The translations under genes were made by a program, and so were the position numbers. The notes under the pieces were generated by a model. That model was not told the origin of the DNA and ran no database searches. It worked only from the letters and a program-made list of their open reading frames with translations. Below are positions 1 through 7,755 of a stretch of 64,000 nucleotides of DNA, in pieces (within the stretch, counting starts at the first letter, position 1; every line of letters begins with the position of its first letter). The stretch is from contig CAXTIG010000011.1 of the NCBI GenBank assembly GCA_964244295.1, forward strand, positions 62,001 to 126,000, written 5' to 3'. The stretch comes from JAJAZB01 sp964244295. Lineage in GTDB: Bacteria; Bacteroidota; Bacteroidia; Cytophagales; Spirosomataceae.

Positions 1-326
1 GACCCGCCGTCGGTTTTGTCGCCCTTGCCGAAGTACTCGAAGGGAAAGCCGTTGGCCTTGCAACCTTCCTCCAAATCCTGCCCGACCGACTGGTGCAGGA
101 ACAGCGTGTTCCAGCCTTTGATGCGGGCTTTTTCCGTCGCACCCAGCGCGTCCCAGGTCGCCACACCGGCCAGGCCCACTACGCCGGGCTGACCGGGGCC
201 GAGGGTATTGGTGCCGGGGTTCGGGGGGTTGGGGTTGCCCGGCGAGCCGGGAGCGGGGTCGTCTTCGCCCGTTTTTCCGCAAGCAAAAACCAGCGTCAGT
301 AAGCTGAAAATCAGGATTTTTTTCAT
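1..326 (-). CDS. Partial exported lipoprotein, function unknown
   Basis: The 5' part of a minus-strand gene runs off the left edge; 108 codons are visible. The N-terminus is a lipoprotein signal: MKK, a hydrophobic stretch, then the lipobox LVFAC with Cys16 as predicted lipidation site. Residues 17-45 are a low-complexity Pro/Gly/Asn/Asp linker typical of surface-exposed Bacteroidota lipoproteins. The mature part has a TWDAL segment and an LFLHQSVGQDLEEG motif. I do not recognise the family with certainty; the HQSVG motif could belong to a hydrolase-type fold. The ATG is chosen because the signal peptide begins there. The downstream end is outside the window. Confidence 0.75.
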   Translation of the reverse strand, partial: MKKILIFSLLTLVFACGKTGEDDPAPGSPGNPNPPNPGTNTLGPGQPGVVGLAGVATWDALGATEKARIKGWNTLFLHQSVGQDLEEGCKANGFPFEYFGKGDKTDGG

Positions 327-356
327 CGGAGTTCGGAATTGCGTTGTCGGGGAAAA

Positions 357-446
357 TCAGGTGAACACCAGCACCGCCCCCATCGCCGCCGCCAGCAACC
401 AGAGCAGCAGCCGGGTCAGGGGGGAGAGCGTGGGAGGCGTTTTCAT
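357..446 (-). CDS. Possible 29-residue single-span membrane peptide
   Basis: A short ORF starting MKTPPTLSPLT continues into a hydrophobic run (LLLWLLAAAMGAVL) long enough for one membrane span and ends in VFT. It lies 30 bp upstream of the partial lipoprotein gene, on the same strand, so it could be co-transcribed. Nothing beyond hydrophobicity and position supports it, and no family is recognised. A longer in-frame reading to 551 exists, but its extra N-terminus overlaps the transcription-terminator region and looks non-coding. Confidence 0.3.
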   Translation of the reverse strand: MKTPPTLSPLTRLLLWLLAAAMGAVLVFT

Positions 447-547
447 CGGGTGCAGGTGCTTGACTGACCCAAAGGTGGGGGGCGATTTTTTACCCGAACA
501 AGGCCCCCGCGTGAAGTGCGGGTTTGGCTGTGTGAACGGCGGGAAAT

Positions 548-581
548 GCAAAAAGCCGGGGCGAGGGCCTCGGCTTTTTGC
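548..581 (-). terminator. Hairpin terminator after the LytTR gene
   Basis: GCAAAAAGCCG and CGGCTTTTTGC form an 11-bp perfect stem around a 12-nt loop, with a T-run in either direction. It lies about 190 bp downstream of the LytTR gene stop and before the next minus-strand genes, so it probably ends the sensor/LytTR transcript. Confidence 0.6.
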
Positions 582-598
582 AGGAAAAAATTCCCCTG

Positions 599-753
599 CT
601 TGTCATCCTGAGCGCTGCCCGCAACGGAGTTGGAAGGACCTCGTCGGACGACCGGCCAGTTGGACGATAACCCAGCGGTAGCCAGTAGACAATTAATCGG
701 CAGTCCAACAAGGTCCTTCCAACTCCGTTGCGGGCAGTGCTCAGGATGACAAG
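599..753. repeat. Long-arm hairpin element, TGTCATCCTGAG family, copy 1
   Basis: Two 43-bp arms (599-641 and 711-753) are reverse complements with a single mismatch, separated by a 69-nt spacer. The outer end reads CTTGTCATCCTGAG. The element fills most of the 324-bp gap between the LytTR gene and the genes to its left. Copies with the same architecture and similar ends lie at 49446-49562 and 54795-54890. No coding sequence is seen inside. Confidence 0.8.
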
Positions 754-770
754 CGGAGGATAAAATTCCG

Positions 771-1487
771 TCACCCCCCCAACCCAATCCGTTCCAAAAA
801 CGCTTTTTTCTCGCCCCGCGCCACTTCCACCTCGCTGCCGTCGGCCAGGCGCACGGTGCCGCCTTCGCCCCGGACGTACTCGACCAAATGCGCCAAATTA
901 ATGAGCGAGGAGCGGTGAACGCGCACGAACTGGAGCGGTTCGAGAATTTCGGCGAAGTCGCGCAGGGTGCGGGAGGCGACGAGTTTCTGGCGGTTGAGCA
1001 GGTGAAACGTAGTGTAGTTGCTCTCGGCCTGGAGCCAGACGATGTCCTGCACCGGCACGAAACTCAGGCCCTTGAGCGAGGGCACGGCGATTTTGTTGAA
1101 CTGGGCGTGGAGCGGCGCGGCCTTCGGGGCCTGGCGCTTTTGAGCGAGGCGGTCGAGGGCGGCGCGGAGTTCGGTTTCGGAGATGGGTTTCAACAAAAAA
1201 TCTAACGCACTCACCCGCAGCGCCGACACGGCGTATTCCGAGTAGGCCGTGGTAAAAATCACCTCAAAGGGCGGGTCGGGAAAGCGCGAGAGCAGCGAAA
1301 AGCCGTCGAGGCCGGGCATTTCCACGTCGAGAAACACCACGTCGGGCTGGAGTTGACGGATGAGCGTTTCGGTCCGGGCGGGTTCCTGACATTCTGCCAG
1401 GATGCGCAGGTCGGGGGCGACACGCCGGAGTTTCACCCGCAGGGCGTCGAGGGCGAGGCGTTCGTCGTCGAGGAGGAGAGCGGTCAT
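771..1487 (-). CDS. LytR/AlgR-type response regulator (LytTR DNA-binding)
   Basis: The 238-residue protein has an N-terminal receiver domain (about 1-120) with the acidic pair D7-D8, the phospho-acceptor D54 in VFLDVEMPG and the conserved K100 in FLLKPIS. The C-terminal part (about 135-235) matches a LytTR DNA-binding domain (VHRSSLINLAHLVEYVRGEG). The start MTALLLDDER is chosen because it begins the receiver domain directly; an upstream in-frame ATG at 1541 would add 18 poorly conserved residues and almost reach the preceding gene. It lies 65 bp after the sensor kinase gene and is presumably its cognate output regulator, binding DNA after phosphorylation. Confidence 0.93.
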   Translation of the reverse strand: MTALLLDDERLALDALRVKLRRVAPDLRILAECQEPARTETLIRQLQPDVVFLDVEMPGLDGFSLLSRFPDPPFEVIFTTAYSEYAVSALRVSALDFLLKPISETELRAALDRLAQKRQAPKAAPLHAQFNKIAVPSLKGLSFVPVQDIVWLQAESNYTTFHLLNRQKLVASRTLRDFAEILEPLQFVRVHRSSLINLAHLVEYVRGEGGTVRLADGSEVEVARGEKKAFLERIGLGG

Positions 1488-1552
1488 GTTAATTTTGAAT
1501 GCTTGAATAGAATGGCAGGAATTATTCAATCCCTCAGTCATTCAGAATTCAG

Positions 1553-4500
1553 TCATAGTTTCAGCAGCGGCAACGTCAGCACGACCATCGTACCGGGGTT
1601 TAAATCCACGTATTCGCAGCGGCTTTCGGCTCCGTACAGCACCTGGAGCGTCGCCAGGCGGTCGGTACTCACCCGGCTACCGAGCGACGCGCGCCCGGCC
1701 TGCCGTTGGGCGTTCAAAGCGCCCGCCGCCACCCGCCCGATGCCGTTGTCGTCCACCACCACCCGCAACTGCGACCCGTAAATTGAAAACTGTAAACCGA
1801 GCAGCCCAGGCCCATTGTTTTTGTGCCGCAGGCCGTGCAGAATGGCGTTTTCCAGAAACGGCTGCAACAGCATGGGCGGAATCTGGTAGTCCCCGGTCAG
1901 CACCGCCTCGTCCACCCGAAATTCGTGGCGGAAGCGGTGTTCGCCGCGTTCCTCCTCCAGTTGTACGTACAATTCGAGCGTTTCGATTTCCTGCTGAATC
2001 GGAATGAATTCGAGCCGCGACTGCTCCAGCACTCGGCGGATGAGTTGCGAGAATTTTTGCAAAAACAAGGAAGCGTCGTCCTGGCGGTTGGTCAGGATGT
2101 AGCCATCGACGGTGTTTAGGCAGTTGAAAATAAAGTGCGGGTTCATCTGCGCCCGTAGTGCCCGGGTTTCGGCCTCGGCCCGCACCCTTCGTAGTTCATT
2201 TTCACGTCGTTCGCGCTCCCAGCGCGCCCGCAGCAACACGTACACCACGCCCAGGAAGCCAACCAACACCAACGTTCTGAACCAGTTCGTCTGCCAAAAC
2301 GGCGGTACGATGGTGATGGAAAGCGCCGCGCCCTGCTCGTTCCAGATGCCGTCGTTGTTGGCGGCTTTTACCCGAAACGTGTACGTGCCCGGCGGCAGGT
2401 TGGTGTAGCTGGCGTAGCGCCGGGTGCCCGCCTCCACCCAGTTGGGGTCGAAGCCCTCCATCCGGTAGGCGTACTTATTTTTTTCGGGCAAAATAAAATT
2501 GAGCGCGGCGAATTCAAAGGAAAAAAAATTCTGCGCGTAGTCGAGCCTGATGGCTTTTTTCTCCGAAATCAGGGAGTCCAGCGGGTAGGGTTTTTCAAAC
2601 ACCCGGAAGGCCGTCAGCACCACCGGCGGGCGGTACGGATTGGGCCGGATGGAGTCGGGGTGAAAGGCGTTGAAGCCGTTGATGCCCCCGAAATACAGCC
2701 AACCCGCCGCGTCGCGGAAGCCCGCCCCCATCGTGAATTCATTGTTTTGCAACCCGTCGCGTCCGTCTAAGGTGCGAATTTGGGCTGGGTAGCCCTTCAT
2801 CGGTGGCGTAAACCGGCAGAGGCCCTTGTTGGTGCTCAACCAAAGGTTTCCCCGCCCGTCGGGCAACAAGGCGTTTACCACGTTGTTGGGTAAGCCTTCT
2901 TTTTCGGTAAACCGCTGACACTGACCCGTGGCCGGGTTCAGCACGTTTAATCCCCCGCCGAAGGTGCCCACCCACACCCGCCCGGCGGGTTCCACGTACA
3001 GGTCCGACACGTGGTTACTGCTCAGCGAGGCCGCGTTTTTGGGGTCGTTCAGAAAACAGGTGAACCGCCGCCGGGCCGGGTCAAGCCGGCACAGTCCCCC
3101 GCCGAAGGTACCCACCCAGAGGCTCCCGTCGGCGGCCTCCCCCAACGCCGACAGGTAGTTGTACGAAAGACTGGCCGGGTCGTTGGCCCGGTTCATAAAT
3201 ACGCGCACGCCGCCCGTGCGTGGGTCGTAGGCCCGTAGCCCGTCGCCTTCGGTGCTGAACCAAAGCACGCCCGCGCGGTCTTCGAGGATGCGGGCCACGG
3301 CCATCTGCCGGGAGGTAATCCGCACGGCCGGGCGGGTGATTTCGGCAACGGCCTGCGCGGTCCCCCGGAGCGGGTCGAAGGCCAGCGCCCCCTGCGAGTA
3401 GGTGCCAAACCAGTGCGTGCCGCTGCGGGTGGCCCGGAATGAATGCACCTCGTCGGCCAGGGTAACGGACGGGGTTTCGGCTTGCATCGCATCGGGTGCC
3501 CCGCGCATGGCCTGCACGCCCCCCTGCGAGCCAATCCAAAGCCGCCCGGTGGCGTCGCGGCTCAGGCTCTGTACCACGTTGAGGGCAGCGGCGTTGGGCG
3601 AGGCGGGGGCCGTTTGATAGTGAAAAAAACCGGAGGCGTCGGGGCGGTGCAGGGCGCTCAGGCCACCGCCGTAGGTACCCGCCCAGAGGGTACCGGCCCG
3701 GTCTTCATACACCGAAAAAATGGCTTCGTTGCTCAGCGAAGTGGGGTTGTTCGGGTCGGCGTGGTAGGCTCTGACCGCGCCGGTGCGCGGGTTGAAGCGG
3801 CGCAGCCCCTCCGTTTCGGTGCCAATCCAGAGGTTTCCGGCGCGGTCGGGGTGCAGGGTCCAAACGTTGGCGTTACCCAGCGAGCCGTCAAGGGGCTGGC
3901 GCGTAACGCGCCCGGTGGCCGGGTCGAGGCGATTGAGGCCCCTGCCTTCGGTGCCTACCCAGAGGTTTCCGGTGCGGTCTTCGGCCAGACTCATCACGAA
4001 ATCGCCGCTGAGGGTGGCGGGGTTGGCGGGGTCGTGCCGGTAGGTGGTCACAACCCCGGTGCGGGGGTCGAGCCGGAACAGGCCGCTGCCCTGGGTACCA
4101 ATCCAGAGCATACCGGCGCGGTCGGCCAGCAGGGCCAGCACCGGTTTGCTGCGGAGGGGTTGGCGGAAGCGATACCGTAGGAAACGGTCCTTTTTTTGGT
4201 CGAAATAAAACAATCCGCCCTCAAACGCCACCGCCCAAACGGTGCCGTCGCGGGCGATGGTCAGGCTTTCGACGGGCAGGTTGCCGGGGTTGCGTCCTTC
4301 GCTAAGTTGGTGCGTGTAGCGCCGGACGCGCCCGTTGCGGGGGTCAAGGGCGGCCAGGCCCCCACCGCAGCCCACCCAAATGCGTCCGCTGCGGTCCTGA
4401 AGCAAGGCGCGGACGTAGCCGGGGGCGAGGCTGGTCGAATCGGCGGGGTCGGAACGGAAGGTGGTAAACGCGCAGCCGTCGTAGCGGTTGAGGCCGTCCT

Positions 4501-4672
4501 GGGTACCCGCCCAGAGGAAGCCCTGCCGGTCCTGGAGGAGGCAATACACCACACTCGACGACAGACCCTGTTCGGTCGAAAGCCGCTGAAAGCGGTCGCG
4601 CCCGACGAGCGATTGCCCGCACAGGGTTCCGGCCAGGCCGAGGAGGAAAAGACACCCGAAGCAGAATTTCAC
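1553..4672 (-). CDS. Periplasmic beta-propeller sensor histidine kinase (Reg_prop/Y_Y_Y/LytS-type)
   Basis: This 1039-residue protein starts with a signal peptide (MKFCFGCLFLLGLAG). It continues with many propeller blades carrying the Reg_prop pattern (for example GFLWAGTQDGLNRYD), filling roughly residues 30-700. A Y_Y_Y domain follows (about 710-785), then one membrane span (about 797-815). The cytoplasmic part has a His_kinase domain with candidate phospho-acceptor H846 in QMNPHFIFN, and an HATPase domain with N-box LENAILHG near 940 and DDNGIG. The propeller and Y_Y_Y part would sense a periplasmic ligand, often a saccharide in related systems; the ligand is not identifiable here. It is co-directional with the LytTR gene and forms a two-gene signalling operon. 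Unlike hybrid regulators of Bacteroides, it has no fused receiver or AraC domain. Confidence 0.93.
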   Translation of the reverse strand: MKFCFGCLFLLGLAGTLCGQSLVGRDRFQRLSTEQGLSSSVVYCLLQDRQGFLWAGTQDGLNRYDGCAFTTFRSDPADSTSLAPGYVRALLQDRSGRIWVGCGGGLAALDPRNGRVRRYTHQLSEGRNPGNLPVESLTIARDGTVWAVAFEGGLFYFDQKKDRFLRYRFRQPLRSKPVLALLADRAGMLWIGTQGSGLFRLDPRTGVVTTYRHDPANPATLSGDFVMSLAEDRTGNLWVGTEGRGLNRLDPATGRVTRQPLDGSLGNANVWTLHPDRAGNLWIGTETEGLRRFNPRTGAVRAYHADPNNPTSLSNEAIFSVYEDRAGTLWAGTYGGGLSALHRPDASGFFHYQTAPASPNAAALNVVQSLSRDATGRLWIGSQGGVQAMRGAPDAMQAETPSVTLADEVHSFRATRSGTHWFGTYSQGALAFDPLRGTAQAVAEITRPAVRITSRQMAVARILEDRAGVLWFSTEGDGLRAYDPRTGGVRVFMNRANDPASLSYNYLSALGEAADGSLWVGTFGGGLCRLDPARRRFTCFLNDPKNAASLSSNHVSDLYVEPAGRVWVGTFGGGLNVLNPATGQCQRFTEKEGLPNNVVNALLPDGRGNLWLSTNKGLCRFTPPMKGYPAQIRTLDGRDGLQNNEFTMGAGFRDAAGWLYFGGINGFNAFHPDSIRPNPYRPPVVLTAFRVFEKPYPLDSLISEKKAIRLDYAQNFFSFEFAALNFILPEKNKYAYRMEGFDPNWVEAGTRRYASYTNLPPGTYTFRVKAANNDGIWNEQGAALSITIVPPFWQTNWFRTLVLVGFLGVVYVLLRARWERERRENELRRVRAEAETRALRAQMNPHFIFNCLNTVDGYILTNRQDDASLFLQKFSQLIRRVLEQSRLEFIPIQQEIETLELYVQLEEERGEHRFRHEFRVDEAVLTGDYQIPPMLLQPFLENAILHGLRHKNNGPGLLGLQFSIYGSQLRVVVDDNGIGRVAAGALNAQRQAGRASLGSRVSTDRLATLQVLYGAESRCEYVDLNPGTMVVLTLPLLKL

Positions 4673-4728
4673 GGAGAATGCGGCATTAGTCGCGCAAAAA
4701 CGCGAATTACCGGGGTTTGACCAAACGG

Positions 4729-5175
4729 TTATTCTTTCGGCTGGGGCAGGTTCGCCACGTCGTTAAGGTCTTGCGGGCGACCCACCGCCCGTTTGTTGCG
4801 GAGGAGGTGACCCAGGTTGATAAAATTGACGCGCAGCCCGTCGATTTCCTCTTCGATCCGGTGGGCGTAGCACTCCTCGAAAGTCACGCCGGGAATTTCG
4901 GTCAGGATTTCGATGATGAAGGGTTCCTGACCGAAAGAGATGAAAAAGGGTTTTTGAAGAAAATCTTCCTTTGAAAAGTCGTGGGGGCCAAACCCAAAGG
5001 CAAGCATGACCGCCAGCATTTTATCGGCGTTTTCGGGCGAAACGCCGATGAGAAAATCCATGTCTTTGGTATAGCGGGCGTACCCGTGCCGGGCTACGGC
5101 AAAGCCGCCGATGATGACGTACTCAACGGCGGCTTCGCTTAACAATCGGATGAAGCGTCGGAAGTGGTCGTGCAT
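4729..5175 (-). CDS. Nucleotidyltransferase, MNT/AbiEii-like, module B
   Basis: The 148-residue protein carries the nucleotidyltransferase signature GG-x13-DxD (IGGFAVARHGYA... then KDMDFLI), which binds the nucleotide and Mg2+. The rest matches small stand-alone nucleotidyltransferases found in toxin-antitoxin-like pairs, with C-terminal motifs NLGHLLRNKRAVGRPQDLND shared with module A. Its 5' end overlaps the partner gene by 53 bp, so translation is probably coupled. It is the downstream member of the second of two tandem modules. Whether it is a toxin, an antitoxin or a housekeeping AMP-transferase cannot be said from sequence. Confidence 0.8.
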   Translation of the reverse strand: MHDHFRRFIRLLSEAAVEYVIIGGFAVARHGYARYTKDMDFLIGVSPENADKMLAVMLAFGFGPHDFSKEDFLQKPFFISFGQEPFIIEILTEIPGVTFEECYAHRIEEEIDGLRVNFINLGHLLRNKRAVGRPQDLNDVANLPQPKE

Positions 5176-5326
5176 GACGAAATTCGGGGTTTATCCAGAA
5201 AATCTGCTCCCGCAGCACCTCCAGCGCGGCCAGCCGTTCGGCGGGGGTTTTGGTGAGCCAGAACTCGAGGTCGTTTTTGGGCACCTCGTCCCAGGATTTG
5301 AATTTGCGGACGGTGAGATTTTCCAT
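5123..5326 (-). CDS. Small partner protein of nucleotidyltransferase module B
   Basis: A 67-residue protein whose first ~31 residues (MENLTVRKFKSWDEVPKNDL and onward through EFWLTKTPAERL) are the same as those of the partner in module A, except V for I at position 6. The C-terminal half differs (LEVLREQIFWINPEF, then a basic tail). It overlaps the nucleotidyltransferase start by 53 bp, exactly as in module A. The ATG used is the one shared by both copies; an upstream ATG adds only three residues. Family not recognised. Position and size suggest an antitoxin- or adaptor-like role, which is inference. Confidence 0.65.
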   Translation of the reverse strand: MENLTVRKFKSWDEVPKNDLEFWLTKTPAERLAALEVLREQIFWINPEFRHARPLPTLHPIVKRSRR

Positions 5327-5327
5327 G
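5230..5327 (-). repeat. 98-bp near-identical block, copy in module B
   Basis: This block, covering the start and first ~31 codons of the small partner gene, matches 5848-5945 with a single base difference (position 5311 versus 5929). The surrounding coding sequence is much more diverged, so the identity stops abruptly. Confidence 0.85.
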
Positions 5328-5331
5328 CGAG

Positions 5332-5775
5332 TCAATCGGGTTGGGGGAGGTTATCCAGGTCAACGAAGTCCTTTGGGCGACCCACGGCTCGTTTGTTGGC
5401 TACTAAATCGTGAAGATTGAGAAAATTGACGGGCACCCCCCGAAACTCCACTACGATCCTGTTTTGGTAACTTTCTTCAAAAGTAATCCCAAGTGTCTGG
5501 GTTAGGATTTCAATTTTGTCAAATCGGAAGTCAAACGAAACGCCACCGGGTTTCTGCGTAAAGTCCTTCCATTCAAAGTCATACGGCCCGAATCCAAACC
5601 GAAGCATGACGGTTAGCATTCGGTCGGCGTTTTCCGTAGACGTTGCGATGAGCAGATCAAGATCGGTCGTAGTTCGGACGTAACCGTGGACAATGACAGC
5701 GTGGCCCCCGATCACGACGTACTCAATCCCTTGCTCGTTCAGCAGGCGAATGAAATTTAGATACGTGTCTTCCAT
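5332..5775 (-). CDS. Nucleotidyltransferase, MNT/AbiEii-like, module A
   Basis: The 147-residue paralogue of the module B enzyme has the same GG-x13-DxD signature (IGGHAVIVHGYV... then TDLDLLI) and the C-terminal ANKRAVGRPKDFVDLDNLPQ segment. By eye the two enzymes are about half identical in protein, far less than the DNA identity of their partner-gene 5' blocks. It overlaps its own partner gene by 53 bp and ends only 5 bp before the module B partner start, so all four genes could be one transcript. Likely ATP or NTP-dependent nucleotidyl transfer to an unknown acceptor. Confidence 0.8.
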   Translation of the reverse strand: MEDTYLNFIRLLNEQGIEYVVIGGHAVIVHGYVRTTTDLDLLIATSTENADRMLTVMLRFGFGPYDFEWKDFTQKPGGVSFDFRFDKIEILTQTLGITFEESYQNRIVVEFRGVPVNFLNLHDLVANKRAVGRPKDFVDLDNLPQPD

Positions 5776-5944
5776 CCCTCGGACGCGGATTTTTCGGATT
5801 TGCCAGGTAAAGTTCCTTCGCCCAGATCGTTAACCGTCGGGCTGCTTCCAGCCGTTCGGCGGGGGTTTTGGTGAGCCAGAACTCGAGGTCGTTTTTGGGC
5901 ACCTCGTCCCAGGATTTGAATTTGCGGATGGTGAGATTTTCCAT
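5723..5944 (-). CDS. Small partner protein of nucleotidyltransferase module A
   Basis: A 73-residue protein sharing its N-terminal 31 residues with the module B partner (one substitution) but with a different C-terminal half (EAARRLTIWAKELYLANPK, then a polar tail). Its last 53 bp overlap the nucleotidyltransferase start. The start was set at the MENLT methionine because it is the start shared by both copies; the longer reading from 5998 has no counterpart in module B. No recognised family. Confidence 0.65.
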   Translation of the reverse strand: MENLTIRKFKSWDEVPKNDLEFWLTKTPAERLEAARRLTIWAKELYLANPKNPRPRDGRHVSKFHSPAERARD

Positions 5945-5945
5945 G
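5848..5945 (-). repeat. 98-bp near-identical block, copy in module A
   Basis: Partner of the 5230-5327 block, with one mismatch over 98 bp. It marks the 5' end of the module A small gene. Confidence 0.85.
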
Positions 5946-5988
5946 TTGGTTCGGGAAGTCGGTCTAGGTAGATCTGGGAATGATGGTG

Positions 5989-6195
5989 TTACGACCAACG
6001 AAGTTTTCCGAAGATTTCTTCCTCTGAAACGGTCACTTCAAAGTCGGCTTCCGCCATCAGGTTGAGGGTGGCAGCGTCTTCTTTTTTTTACCGGGAGGAT
6101 TCAGGATTTTTTTTCAGCGTTAGCGCATCCGTTTTTGCCAATTCTTTCAGAATCCGCAGGGCAAAGTCTTGTTTCAATTCAACCAGGTAGGCCAT
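5989..6195 (-). pseudogene. Frameshifted small gene, antitoxin-like remnant
   Basis: On the minus strand an ATG at 6195 opens MAYLVELKQDFALRILKELA..., which stops after 35 codons at 6088. Just after that stop, a homopolymer run of A (minus strand) is followed, in another frame, by an acidic tail containing MAEADFEVTVSEEEIFGK and ending at 5989. Read together they look like one ~68-residue protein broken by a slip in the poly-A tract. The N-terminus resembles small orphan proteins found next to toxin-antitoxin loci; that comparison is weak. A sequencing error in the homopolymer is the main alternative. Confidence 0.45.
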
Positions 6196-6229
6196 GACGA
6201 GCTTTGGTTTTTCTCAAAAATAAGCGTTT

Positions 6230-7387
6230 TCACCGCAAAATCTGCCGCGCAATCACCAGCTTCTGAATCTCGCTGGTGCCTTCGCCGATGGTGTTGAGCT
6301 TGCAGTCGCGGTAAAATTTTTCAACGGGGAAATCCTTCGTAAAGCCGTAGCCGCCGAAAATCTGGACGGCCTCGTTGGCGGCTTTCACCGACACTTCCGA
6401 AGCAAAATACTTCGCCATCGCGGCTTCTTTCGTCACGGGTTTCCCGGCATCTTTCAGGTCGGCGGCCTGGTACACGAGCAGTTTGGCGGCTTCGATTTCC
6501 GTGGCCAAGTCGGCGAGTTTAAACTGAATGGCCTGAAAATCGGCGATGCGTTTGCCGAACTGCTGCCGTTCCTGGGCGTAGGCCAGCGCCGCATCGAAAG
6601 CACCGAGCGCCGTGCCGAGGCTCAGCGCGGCGATGGAAATCCGGCCCCCGTCGAGCACTTTCAAGGATTGAATGAAGCCTTCGCCTTCTTCGCCGAGCCG
6701 CTGGGCATCGGACAGGCGGCAGTCCTGAAAAATCATCTCGGCGGTTTCCGAAGCCCGCATTCCGAGTTTGTCTTCTTTTTTTCCACCCGAAAAACCCGCC
6801 GTGCCGCGCTCCACCACGAAGGCCGTGGCCCCGCGCCGGTCGCCGGGGGCGGCGGTGCGGGCAATCACCACCGCCACGTGCCCACTGCGCCCGTGGGTGA
6901 TAAAGTTTTTGGAACCGCTGAGCACCCAGTCGCCGTGGCCGCCGTGCCGGGCGGCGACGGTGCGCATATTTCCGGCGTCGGAGCCGGTGTTAGGTTCGGT
7001 CAGGCCCCAGGCTCCGATCCACTCGCCGGAGGCGAGTCTGGGCAGGTAGCGGCGTTTTTGTGCTTCGTCACCAAAAAGCAGAATATGATTGGTGCAGAGC
7101 GAATTATGGGCCGCCATCGACAGCCCGATGGCCGGGTCCACGCGGCTCAGTTCGACGATGGCCGTCACGTACTCGCGGTAGCCGAGGCCCGCCCCGCCGT
7201 AGGTTTCGGGCACGAGTACGCCCATCAGTCCGAGTTCGCCGAGTTGGTGAAACACCTCGGCGGGGAAATGCTGGGTTTCGTCCCACTCGCGCACGTGTGG
7301 GCGGATGTGCCGCTGGGCGAAGTCGCGGACGGTTTGGGCGATGAGTTCCTGGTTTTCCTGAGACGGGGCCGTGAGGATGGTTTGCAT
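6230..7387 (-). CDS. Acyl-CoA dehydrogenase
   Basis: The 385-residue flavoprotein has the full acyl-CoA dehydrogenase layout: helical N-terminus, the FAD/substrate motif WGLTEPNTGSDA (about 130-142), the mid beta domain, and a helical C-terminus with FGGYGFTKDFPVEK. The catalytic base is Glu369 in IGEGTSEIQ, the position used by short- and branched-chain enzymes. It introduces a double bond into an acyl-CoA, passing electrons to ETF, in fatty-acid or branched-chain amino acid breakdown. Length is normal for the family. It is monocistronic here, divergent from the UDP-glucose dehydrogenase gene. Confidence 0.95.
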   Translation of the reverse strand: MQTILTAPSQENQELIAQTVRDFAQRHIRPHVREWDETQHFPAEVFHQLGELGLMGVLVPETYGGAGLGYREYVTAIVELSRVDPAIGLSMAAHNSLCTNHILLFGDEAQKRRYLPRLASGEWIGAWGLTEPNTGSDAGNMRTVAARHGGHGDWVLSGSKNFITHGRSGHVAVVIARTAAPGDRRGATAFVVERGTAGFSGGKKEDKLGMRASETAEMIFQDCRLSDAQRLGEEGEGFIQSLKVLDGGRISIAALSLGTALGAFDAALAYAQERQQFGKRIADFQAIQFKLADLATEIEAAKLLVYQAADLKDAGKPVTKEAAMAKYFASEVSVKAANEAVQIFGGYGFTKDFPVEKFYRDCKLNTIGEGTSEIQKLVIARQILR

Positions 7388-7755
7388 TGGTTTAGAAGCC
7401 GTTGACGAGTGCTGGTTTGGAAGTGAAGGTACTCAGAACAACGCGAAAACGGGAATTTGGTTGTCCAGCCGGGAAGGGCGGCGGGCCGACGGGGTTTGGT
7501 GTCGCGGAAATTTTCTAAAATGCTTTTTGAAAAAATGGCCGGACTTCGGTAGAAAATTGGGTAAGACCGGCCTTTTCCACCAGAAAAAATTTTACAAAAT
7601 CCGCAGAATTTTGCATCCCTCCGGGAAAGTCGGCCCTGCCTGACCGAATCAGCGTCGTAACGGCGGGGTTTGGGTAAAAACCTCTATTTTTGCCCCGTTC
7701 ATTTGCAAAGTGCAAAAACCGCCATTTTCACTCACTTCGCGTTCATCATTCAGAC
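7388..7755. promoter_or_regulatory. Divergent intergenic region with a candidate promoter for the UDP-sugar operon
   Basis: This 368-bp gap separates the acyl-CoA dehydrogenase and UDP-glucose dehydrogenase start codons, so it must hold promoters in both directions. At 7685-7692 the plus strand reads TATTTTTG, matching the Bacteroidota -7 consensus TAnnTTTG, 63 bp before the ATG. I found no well-spaced -33 TTG for it. The rest is AT-rich with short A and T runs and no convincing gene. Confidence 0.4.
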
